Shown: in pieces, positions 1-5,049 of the stretch | Position numbering within the stretch: position 1 is the stretch's first letter | Layout: each line of letters starts with the position of its first letter | Made by a program: the position numbers and the translations under genes | NCBI GenBank assembly: GCA_029941175.1 | Contig: JAPYRM010000060.1 | Coordinates: 1 to 5,698, forward strand | DNA from: Halobacteriales archaeon | GTDB taxonomy: Archaea > Halobacteriota > Halobacteria > Halobacteriales > Hikarchaeaceae | Reading direction: 5' to 3' | Length of the DNA stretch: 5,698 nucleotides | The notes under the pieces: model-generated | Databases searched by the model: none | Seen by the model: only the letters and a program-made list of their open reading frames with translations | What the model was told of the DNA's origin: nothing

Positions 1-134
1 GGTTGGGCGGTTAGGCCCCGCTTCATGCTCACAACACGGTCTTAAGTGAGAACCAAAACCAAGGCACGTCTGTTCCAAATTGGTTCATGTCCCTGGACCC
101 AACTGAGAAACCTTGTCCATTGGGGGCAGAGGTC

Positions 135-168
135 TCTAGTAAACGTATGAAGGTACGTTTATAAGGAG
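135..168 (+). other. SRP RNA helix 6, SRP19-binding hairpin
   Basis: Bases 140-147 and 154-161 form a perfect 8-bp stem. A closing U-G pair (148/153) leaves a GAAG tetraloop at 149-152 that fits the GNAR consensus of SRP19-binding helix 6. The stem extends downward through G139-U162, U137-A164, C136-G165 and U135-G166 with one A-A mismatch. This hairpin is present in archaeal and eukaryotic SRP RNA and absent from the short bacterial 4.5S form, which supports an archaeal source. Confidence 0.85.
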
Positions 169-178
169 TTAGTCGGCA

Positions 179-214
179 ACAAATCGCCAGGCACGGAAGT
201 GAGCAGCGAATTGT
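179..214 (+). other. SRP RNA helix 8, SRP54-binding hairpin
   Basis: This is the most conserved part of SRP RNA. ACAAAT 179-184 pairs with AATTGT 209-214 with one A-A mismatch, and CGC 185-187 pairs with GCG 206-208. The internal loop has CAGG on the 5' side (188-191) and AGCA on the 3' side (202-205). CAC 192-194 and GTG 199-201 close the GGAA tetraloop at 195-198. In the known family the internal loop is the binding site of the SRP54 M domain, and the tetraloop contacts the SRP receptor. All key bases are intact, so the RNA is expected to be functional. Confidence 0.93.
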
Positions 215-295
215 CGGACATCTGTCGCTCAATGGGGCGCGGGGTGGAGACGGCGATAGGAAAAACTTGTTCCGAGAAGTCAGGCAAACCTTACT

Positions 296-316
296 TCCGC
301 TTCATTTATTATATTT
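296..316 (+). terminator. Possible U-rich terminator after the SRP RNA
   Basis: The bases between the likely SRP RNA 3' end and the stop codon of the convergent operon are T-rich (TTTATTATATTT at 305-316) and have no strong hairpin. Archaeal RNA polymerase stops at T-rich tracts, so this stretch could end the SRP transcript. The tract is interrupted by A residues and could also simply be AT-rich spacer. Confidence 0.3.
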
Positions 317-565
317 CTAGCGAACGAAAATAGCAGTATTTCCTATTGTTTCATACATTTTTGCTCCCGATTTTTCCGCTAAAGAGGACGCCAATTCATC
401 AGTTGACCTTTCCCCTCTTGAAGATTGCAATAATTTAACTTTAACAACTTTTTTCTCTCTTAATTGATCTTTTAATTCTTCAATTACTTTTTCTACACCA
501 TCCTTCCCTACCCATATGGTTGCATTGGTCTCATGAGATAGCTTCCTCAGTTCTTTTTTATTCAT
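317..565 (-). CDS. YhbY/CRS1-type KH-like RNA-binding protein
   Basis: This is a small cytoplasmic RNA-binding protein of 82 aa, nearly the whole of which is one CRS1/YhbY (CRM) domain. The N-terminal helix runs through the LRKLSHE region. Residues 20-23 read GKDG, the position of the family's GxxG (often GKNG) loop. They are followed by a helix carrying VIEELKDQL, a VVKVKLL strand near 39-46, and a C-terminal strand GNTAIFVR matching the usual iG..iVLyR ending. In bacteria the homologue YhbY associates with pre-50S ribosomal particles; in archaea the role is inferred to be ribosome or RNA maturation. The ATG (565-563) overlaps the TGA of rnp4 as ATGA, which suggests translational coupling, and there is only a weak purine stretch upstream. 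It is the last gene of the thiI-rnp4 operon and ends in TAG, facing the SRP RNA. Confidence 0.88.
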   Translation of the reverse strand: MNKKELRKLSHETNATIWVGKDGVEKVIEELKDQLREKKVVKVKLLQSSRGERSTDELASSLAEKSGAKMYETIGNTAIFVR

Positions 566-870
566 ATTTTTTTACCGTCCTTCATTTTTCTTGATCTCTT
601 TTTGTAGGGGTATCTATGGCACGCCCCACATTCGCATGAAATCACTACGCATTTATTATTTGTGCGGAACCGGGCATTTCTACCGGGAATCAAATACGCA
701 CTGCACTTTGAGCATGTGAATCTTTTTAACTCTGTAGGAAATTTTAGGCGATGTCTTTGTGCAATTTTACGTGCCAAATGCACATAGCGTTTCGCTCGAA
801 CATCTTCCCCACTCACTCCAGCTTCTTTTGCCAACTTTGCTAGTTTTTCAATTCGTTCTTCTGCTATCAT
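562..870 (-). CDS. rnp4: Ribonuclease P protein component 4 (Rpp21/Rpr2 family)
   Basis: This is a zinc-ribbon protein subunit of archaeal RNase P, which pairs with Rpp29 and helps the RNA subunit remove 5' leaders from pre-tRNA. At 102 aa it has the usual family length. Residues 1-48 form the helical arm, with RYVHLARKIAQRHR matching the family pattern of a Y..LAr.ia.r.r helix. The zinc ribbon begins at C53-x2-C56, followed by the family landmark LIPGRNARFR (60-69) and the basic tail RYPYKKRSR. The second cysteine group is unusual: C79-E-C81-G-A-C84 in place of the common CxxCG, so which cysteines bind zinc is uncertain (C74 is also present). The ATG at 870 follows the thiI stop by one base and has a good upstream AAAGGT. 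Identification is strong despite the altered spacing. Confidence 0.93.
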   Translation of the reverse strand: MIAEERIEKLAKLAKEAGVSGEDVRAKRYVHLARKIAQRHRLKFPTELKRFTCSKCSAYLIPGRNARFRTNNKCVVISCECGACHRYPYKKRSRKMKDGKKI

Positions 871-871
871 T

Positions 872-2011
872 TTATACCTTTAATATCACTTTTTCAATAT
901 TTTTTTTAGCGATTGCTACTAGCTCTTCAAAATTAACCCTTTCTTTAAGAAGTTCTACTTCTCCCATCTTCATAGCCGTAGCAGGATTTGATGGGGCCAA
1001 TGTTGAACACGCAGATTTCATATTTGCCAATTCAAACGTCCCTATCTTTTTTGCAGCTTCGACTATGTCTTCTTTTCTTCGAGTAAGCAGCGGACGCAAT
1101 ATCGGAAGTCTCACTTCCGAAGAAGTAACTGCAATATTCTCTGGAGTTTGAGACGATTTTTGTCCAATTACCTCTCCTGTTACTATTCCATTTAGTCCAT
1201 TTTTCACTGCTATTTCTTCTGCAATTCTGAACATGATCATTCTGTGGAGTACCATCCTTCCTCTCTCTATTTCCAACAATTGGGTATTCACTTCTTCCAT
1301 GTCAACAATATAGTAATGCCACCTTTTTGCAGGATGGAATTTAGTCAAAATACGCAGGACCTCTTCGAACCGCGCAATATGATCTTCAGAAGCTATCGGA
1401 CGATTGTAAAAGTATATCGGGGTTATATCACAACCACGAGTCATTACTTCGTACGAAGCCACGGGGGAATCTATTCCGCCACTTATTAACACTGCGAGAG
1501 CGCCCTCCGAACCAACTGGAAAACCCCCACTCCCCTGGTTTCTTTCTGAAAATACGAATGAATGTTTTTCTCTAATATCGATTTCTACCCAGGTATTTGG
1601 ATCTCTTAAATTTACACTAGCTTTAGTCCGGTTCTGTATTCTTTCTCCGATATCTCTCTCTATCTCTCCACTTGTTTTCTCATGGGCAACCGATCTATTT
1701 ACCCTCACTCCAAAATCGCCTCTTATCTCCATTTTATCACTAGCAATTCTTATGGATTCCATGTCTATTCCTGTTAGAATAGTTGGAGATGTAGAAACCA
1801 CCCCTGGGACTTCTGCAATTCTTTTCGAGACCTCCACTGAATGGAGCGTTTTAATAACAATTCTCCCTTGTATTTTGCTCAAAAGTTCATACTCAATCCC
1901 TTGACGATCTAGTTTCTGACGAATTCTCTTTTCCAAGAGTGCAACCATCCTTTTCCTAACCCTCTTCGATTTTATGCCTATCTCTCCGTATCTTGCCACA
2001 ACATGATCCAT
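872..2011 (-). CDS. thiI: tRNA 4-thiouridine synthetase ThiI (THUMP + PP-loop, no rhodanese)
   Basis: ThiI adenylates U8 of tRNA and inserts sulfur to form 4-thiouridine; some homologues also serve thiamine thiazole synthesis. The 379-aa protein starts with the N-terminal ferredoxin-like segment (ARYGEIGIKSKRVRKRM, 6-22). A THUMP domain follows (about 60-150), then the PP-loop AANH domain with SGGIDS at 177-182, TGEVIGQKSSQT at 278-289 and RPLLTRRKEDI at 306-316, all ThiI landmarks. No rhodanese domain follows, as is usual in archaea. Only two cysteines exist, C194 and C335; C335 (SACS) sits where ThiI proteins keep the catalytic cysteine of the PP-loop domain. The CxxC pair reported for methanogen ThiI Fe-S proteins is absent. 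The start is ATG; an in-frame TAA lies 10 codons upstream. It is the first gene of the operon with rnp4 and the YhbY-like gene. Confidence 0.93.
   Translation of the reverse strand: MDHVVARYGEIGIKSKRVRKRMVALLEKRIRQKLDRQGIEYELLSKIQGRIVIKTLHSVEVSKRIAEVPGVVSTSPTILTGIDMESIRIASDKMEIRGDFGVRVNRSVAHEKTSGEIERDIGERIQNRTKASVNLRDPNTWVEIDIREKHSFVFSERNQGSGGFPVGSEGALAVLISGGIDSPVASYEVMTRGCDITPIYFYNRPIASEDHIARFEEVLRILTKFHPAKRWHYYIVDMEEVNTQLLEIERGRMVLHRMIMFRIAEEIAVKNGLNGIVTGEVIGQKSSQTPENIAVTSSEVRLPILRPLLTRRKEDIVEAAKKIGTFELANMKSACSTLAPSNPATAMKMGEVELLKERVNFEELVAIAKKNIEKVILKV
876..881 (-). promoter_or_regulatory. Shine-Dalgarno-like site for rnp4
   Basis: On the minus strand AAAGGT lies 5 bases before the rnp4 ATG. 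It falls within the last codons of thiI, just before its TAA. The position supports the ATG at 870 as the true start and suggests that rnp4 translation is coupled to thiI. Confidence 0.55.
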
Positions 2012-2067
2012 TAGGTATTCTCTGATGTCCCACCATCTTTAGCACACTGTTCCTAACTAATATCCGG

Positions 2068-2079
2068 TAATTTTTTTAA
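2068..2079. promoter_or_regulatory. AT-tract, candidate TATA element usable on either strand
   Basis: A 12-bp AT-only tract (TAA, seven T, AA) lies in the 91-bp divergent spacer between thiI and the first glycosyltransferase. Read on the minus strand it is an A-rich TATA-like box whose predicted start site, about 26-27 bases downstream, would give thiI a leader of roughly 36 nt. Read on the plus strand the same spacing places the start site near base 2100, right at the TTG start codon at 2103, so that mRNA would be essentially leaderless. This assignment rests on spacing and base composition only. Confidence 0.35.
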
Positions 2080-2095
2080 GCTCTGCCCATACGTT

Positions 2096-2104
2096 CTATA
2101 TATT
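2096..2104. promoter_or_regulatory. Second candidate TATA box (CTATATATT)
   Basis: This is the better match to the archaeal TATA consensus, but it touches the proposed TTG start of the first glycosyltransferase. On the minus strand it would give thiI a leader of about 60 nt. On the plus strand it would place transcription start near 2126, one base before an in-frame ATG at 2127, which would make a leaderless mRNA lacking the first 8 residues of the protein. Which element works on which strand cannot be decided from sequence alone. Confidence 0.35.
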
Positions 2105-3137
2105 GAAAGTTCTCAATTATCTGGAAATGGAAGCTCATCTTCATCGAAGTGGGATTGGAACTGCTACTCAGCATCAACGCAACGCATTAAAATCTACCAA
2201 TTTCACTGTAATATCTTCCCCCTGGGATTTTAAAAATAAGTCCAACCCCCAAATGGTATGCGAATTCGATATAGCGCATTGCAATCTTTTTGGACCTCTC
2301 AGCGTGTTAGTCGCAAAAACGGCACTCCACCGTGGGAAACCCCTCGTACTGCACGCCCACGTTACCGCAGAAGACTTCGCAGATAGTTTTCGGGGTTCGA
2401 CCAAGCTATCTAGCTTACTAAGGCCCTACCTTAGGTGGTTTTATTCCCAAGCAGACTGTGTGATCTGTCCTAGCAATTATACAAAAAACACTCTCCAAAC
2501 CTATCCTGTCACTTCTCCTATTTCTGTTATGAGCAACGGGGTCGACATAGAATCTCTTCAAGGATTTGAAACTCTTCGCGAAGACTATAGGTCTAAATAT
2601 GGTCTATCTGGCCTAACTGTTTTCAGCGTCGGGAACGTGTTTGAGAGAAAGGGACTCACCACGTTCTGCAAACTCGCCCAAACCACTGATTATAATTTTG
2701 TTTGGTTCGGCCCTTATGAAACCGGACCTAGTGCAAGTTCTTCTGTTAAAAAGTGGACCCGAAGCAATCTGCCAAATTTATCCTTCACAGGATGGATCCC
2801 CGATAAGCGCGGCGCGTATGCCGCGGGAGATGTATTTTGTTTTCCTTCCAAAGTTGAAAACCAGGGCATTTCTGTCCTAGAAGCCATGTCCTGTGGCAAA
2901 GCCGTTGTATTAAGTGATATTCCCGTGTTCCAAGAATACTACACTCATGGAAAAGATTGTTTAATGTGTCATTCTTTGGATGATTTTAAAAATGCTATTG
3001 ATCTACTCCACCAGGACGATTCGCTATATAAAAAACTTTGTAAGAATGCACAGAAAACAGCAAACAAACATACTTTAGGCATACTTTCTAAAAACTTAGA
3101 GGATATTTATTCCTCTGCCCTTAATAACTTCTCATGA
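2103..3137 (+). CDS. GT4-type (GT-B fold) glycosyltransferase, first of a pair
   Basis: This protein transfers a sugar from a nucleotide-sugar donor with retention of configuration; the acceptor is unknown. The 344-aa length fits the family. The N-terminal domain begins with a short strand and the glycine loop RSGIGTATQHQRNAL (15-29), then FDIAHCN (55-61), PLVLHAHVT (80-88) and ADCVICPS (117-124). The C-terminal nucleotide-binding domain has SNGVD (144-148), FSVGNVFERKG (174-184) and the E-x7-E motif E252/E260 inside VENQGISVLEAMSCGKAVV. No membrane span or signal peptide is seen; such enzymes usually sit peripherally on the cytoplasmic membrane face. The start is TTG; it is preferred because it keeps the first beta strand, but ATG at 2127 is possible. 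Its N-terminal glycine loop recalls CpoA-type diglycosyl-lipid synthases, but this is from memory. It overlaps the next gene by 4 nt. The coding strand is unusually pyrimidine-rich for this window. Confidence 0.88.
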   Translation: MKVLNYLEMEAHLHRSGIGTATQHQRNALKSTNFTVISSPWDFKNKSNPQMVCEFDIAHCNLFGPLSVLVAKTALHRGKPLVLHAHVTAEDFADSFRGSTKLSSLLRPYLRWFYSQADCVICPSNYTKNTLQTYPVTSPISVMSNGVDIESLQGFETLREDYRSKYGLSGLTVFSVGNVFERKGLTTFCKLAQTTDYNFVWFGPYETGPSASSSVKKWTRSNLPNLSFTGWIPDKRGAYAAGDVFCFPSKVENQGISVLEAMSCGKAVVLSDIPVFQEYYTHGKDCLMCHSLDDFKNAIDLLHQDDSLYKKLCKNAQKTANKHTLGILSKNLEDIYSSALNNFS

Positions 3138-4234
3138 TTTCTTCTATAGCTGCATTTTCTGATACTTATCTTCCTACTCTCAACGGGGTGACATATACTC
3201 TCGCCACTTGGAAAAAATGGTGGGACGCCCGTGGAGGCGAAATGCACATAATTTACCCCAAATCAAAACATAGCCCAAAACGTGGAGAGTGGCCCGTTAA
3301 TAGCGTCCCCTTCCCATTTTATCCCGGATATAGGCTCGCAATCCCTGTTACTCCCACTCTCCCTGAAAATGTCAATATTGTCCACACCCACACCCCATTT
3401 TCTCTCGGGTTGGCGGGACAAAAACTAGCCAAAAAATATAACTTGCCTTTGGTGGCATCTTATCACACCCCTCTCTCAAAATATGTTTATTATATTTCTC
3501 CTATTGATTTGGTTTCTAGACCTCTTTCTAAGGCTAGTAACTGTTGGGAATCCCGCTTTCTCAATCGTGCAGATTTAATTCTTGTTCATAGTAATAATGC
3601 ACTCATGAATCTCCGTGGAATAGGGGTGACATCTCCAATTAATCTTTTGAAAAATGGGATTGATATTTCCTTATTCAATTCCGTCAAAACCGAATCATTT
3701 CTCACTAAGTATGGTATAGATCCCGACCAAACCATTTTAGGTTATACCGGACGCCATGGCTATGAAAAAAATCTCCACGAACTAATCCAACTATCTCCGT
3801 CTCTTGATGCAACAATATTGATCGGGGGTAGTGGTCCTGCTAGACGCAGTCTCGAGGATCAAGCAAACAAAATCGATGCTAATATTGTATTCTTAGGCCA
3901 ACTCCCCCGCGAAGAGCTACCTGCATTTTATTCTGCATTGGATCTATTCATATTCCCTAGCCCCATTGAAACCCAAGGTTTAGTCGCACTCGAATCTATC
4001 GCATGTGGTACTCCCGTAGTGGCCGCAGACCAAGGCGCTCTCTTAGAAACTGTCACAAATGGGGTAACTGGAACTCACTATCGATCTGGCGACCCCTCTT
4101 CATTAATTGACAAGACATTGGACTCTCTCTCCAATAGAAAACAACTCTGTAAAAACTGCATGTCCTGCCGCGATTCTATTTCTATCGATACTACTATTGA
4201 CCAATTATCCCAACTCTACCTATCTCTTTTGTAG
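3134..4234 (+). CDS. GT4-type (GT-B fold) glycosyltransferase, second of a pair
   Basis: This is a 366-aa retaining glycosyltransferase. The N-terminus FSDTYLPTLNGVTYTL (8-23) is the DTYxPxxNGV signature of glycolipid and phosphoinositol-type enzymes such as MGS, SqdX and PimB-like proteins. HTHTPFSLG (84-92) and ASYHTP (108-113) follow. The C-terminal domain has KNGID (173-177), GYTGRHGYEKN (203-213), IGGSGP (230-235) and the E-x7-E motif E279/E287 inside PIETQGLVALESIACGTPVV. A CxxCxxC run (C339, C342, C345) near the C-terminus is not typical and may be chance. The ATG overlaps the preceding stop as ATGA, so the pair is probably co-translated and may act in sequence on one acceptor. The acceptor could be a membrane lipid, as the NGV motif suggests, or a surface glycan; this cannot be decided here. 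The TAG stop lies in an inverted repeat shared with the convergent gene. Confidence 0.9.
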   Translation: MISSIAAFSDTYLPTLNGVTYTLATWKKWWDARGGEMHIIYPKSKHSPKRGEWPVNSVPFPFYPGYRLAIPVTPTLPENVNIVHTHTPFSLGLAGQKLAKKYNLPLVASYHTPLSKYVYYISPIDLVSRPLSKASNCWESRFLNRADLILVHSNNALMNLRGIGVTSPINLLKNGIDISLFNSVKTESFLTKYGIDPDQTILGYTGRHGYEKNLHELIQLSPSLDATILIGGSGPARRSLEDQANKIDANIVFLGQLPREELPAFYSALDLFIFPSPIETQGLVALESIACGTPVVAADQGALLETVTNGVTGTHYRSGDPSSLIDKTLDSLSNRKQLCKNCMSCRDSISIDTTIDQLSQLYLSLL

Positions 4235-4244
4235 ACCCATCTAC
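4231..4244. terminator. Small inverted repeat spanning both convergent stop codons
   Basis: GTAGA 4231-4235 and TCTAC 4240-4244 form a perfect 5-bp stem with a CCCA loop. The left arm contains the TAG of the second glycosyltransferase and the right arm contains, on the minus strand, the TAG of the DUF2797-like gene. A T-rich stretch (TTGTTTATC) follows on the plus side, and CTTTT precedes it, which reads as AAAAG on the minus strand. It may act as a weak termination signal for the plus strand, or it may just reflect two TAG stop codons close together. Confidence 0.35.
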
Positions 4245-5047
4245 TTGTTTATCATTCTCAGACTAGTTTGCAGGGTAATTTCTTTGTTCTCCTTTCCTTC
4301 TTCTATCTCATATCCAATTAGATCTCTCAAATCTACTGCATAGTTATCATTGGACACTTCTAAAATGAGAAACCTTCCTTCAATCCCTATAATTTTTCCC
4401 GATAATATTATGGCGGGAATTGGGGGGTATTCCAACTCAAATCCATATTCTAAGTCAAACATTTTTATCGTCTTATAATCTGCTATAACTCCTTCCCACT
4501 CTTTCTCACTAACGCTCTGTCCAATACCCTTTAATTTTTCTTTAGAAATTACTCTGTCTTTAATTTTATCTGCTATCCCTCGTTCTATTTGTCTCGCGGT
4601 TCTACCATTTGAAACAATTTCAATGTGGGCCGCCTTACGAGCTCCCTGTTCTTTCAATCTCGTTATTAAACGTGACATCCGAGTCACCCCTACTTTGAAA
4701 GTAGAAGGAGGAAAACCCGCTATATAGACTGCATGGACTTCTTTGCAGGATGGCAACGGCAAATCACAATTCCCTGTGCACCTCGCACATATCCAATCAT
4801 TTGTATGCTCTGTACAATATGGAACTTTATACTCTCTGCAAGACTCATGTTCTCCGTTTGTGACTCTTCCTGCACAACGACGTCCACCCAGATTATAGTC
4901 GATAAAGTCCTTCGGCTTAAGATAAATCCGCTCCAATTTTCCATTTTTTTCTAATATCAGATGTGGGACATCTGGTTCATTACTCACTCCTTCTACTATA
5001 TCATATTTGAGACCTTCTAAACCAGATTCAAATCCAACAATTTGCAC
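4241..5047 (-). CDS. Cys-rich DUF2797-like protein with GIY-YIG-like core
   Basis: This 268-aa protein resembles the uncharacterised DUF2797 family. After a short N-terminal beta-rich part (1-50) comes a cysteine cluster: C58, C70, C78, H81, C87-x2-C90-x3-C94, C101, likely one or two zinc sites. Residues 106-160 read AVYIAGF...TFKVGVTR...R130, E133-QGA and ARQIERGIADKI (151-162). This pattern (VYI, KVGxT, downstream R and E) is like the core of GIY-YIG/T5orf172 nuclease-fold domains. That similarity is my inference from the sequence; activity is not shown. A C-terminal beta-rich segment (about 200-250) contains LSGKIIGIEGRFLIL. No signal peptide or membrane span is visible. The start is GTG, two bases after the epimerase stop and directly preceded by an in-frame TAG, so no longer form exists. 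It is probably co-transcribed with the epimerase; a functional link is not evident. Confidence 0.75.
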   Translation of the reverse strand: MQIVGFESGLEGLKYDIVEGVSNEPDVPHLILEKNGKLERIYLKPKDFIDYNLGGRRCAGRVTNGEHESCREYKVPYCTEHTNDWICARCTGNCDLPLPSCKEVHAVYIAGFPPSTFKVGVTRMSRLITRLKEQGARKAAHIEIVSNGRTARQIERGIADKIKDRVISKEKLKGIGQSVSEKEWEGVIADYKTIKMFDLEYGFELEYPPIPAIILSGKIIGIEGRFLILEVSNDNYAVDLRDLIGYEIEEGKENKEITLQTSLRMINK

Positions 5048-5049
5048 TA

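Larger units (their letters stand above)
1..292 (+). ncRNA. ffs: Signal recognition particle RNA (7S/SRP RNA, archaeal type)
   Basis: This is the RNA scaffold of the signal recognition particle, which binds SRP54 and SRP19 and targets ribosomes making secreted or membrane proteins. What I see is the full S-domain fold. Helix 8 (179-214) has a GGAA tetraloop and the invariant internal-loop bases AGG/AGCAG. Helix 6 (about 135-168) is capped by a GNAR-type GAAG loop. Helix 5 pairs 117-134 with 217-235. The 5' (Alu) domain is plausible: GCGG 7-10 pairs with CCGC 18-21, and CTCAC 28-32 with GTGAG 46-50. GGTT at 1-4 can pair with AACC at 287-290 as part of helix 1, so the true 5' end is probably a few bases outside the window and the 3' end lies near 290-295. 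The length fits the roughly 300 nt usual in archaea. It converges on the protein operon that ends at 317. A reverse-strand ORF across this RNA is a shadow. Confidence 0.93.

Noticed and set aside
29..232. 67-aa reverse-strand ORF at the left end
   Set aside because: It lies antisense to the SRP RNA, whose conserved helices 5, 6 and 8 fully explain the sequence.
759..1151. 130-aa plus-strand ORF with a hydrophobic N-terminal half resembling a membrane protein
   Set aside because: It is antisense to rnp4 and thiI, both strongly identified; its hydrophobicity comes from the T-rich complement of purine-rich coding DNA.
1244..1489. 81-aa plus-strand ORF
   Set aside because: It is antisense to the PP-loop part of thiI and has no recognisable motif.
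2174..2404. 76-aa minus-strand ORF, and the similar ones at 2641-2880 (+) and 2714-2899 (-)
   Set aside because: They are alternative-frame shadows of the first glycosyltransferase, whose motifs are intact through these stretches.
4148..4168. CxxCxxC run (C339, C342, C345) near the C-terminus of the second glycosyltransferase as a metal site
   Set aside because: It lies in the variable helix before the C-terminal end of GT4 proteins, with no further ligands nearby; chance is the simpler reading.
4107..4343. 78-aa plus-strand ORF across the convergent junction
   Set aside because: It overlaps the end of the second glycosyltransferase in another frame and runs antisense into the DUF2797-like gene; no motif or ribosome site is visible.
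4720..4954. Two ORFs of 73-74 aa on both strands inside the Cys-rich region
   Set aside because: They are shadows of the DUF2797-like gene, whose cysteine pattern and GTG start fit the real frame.
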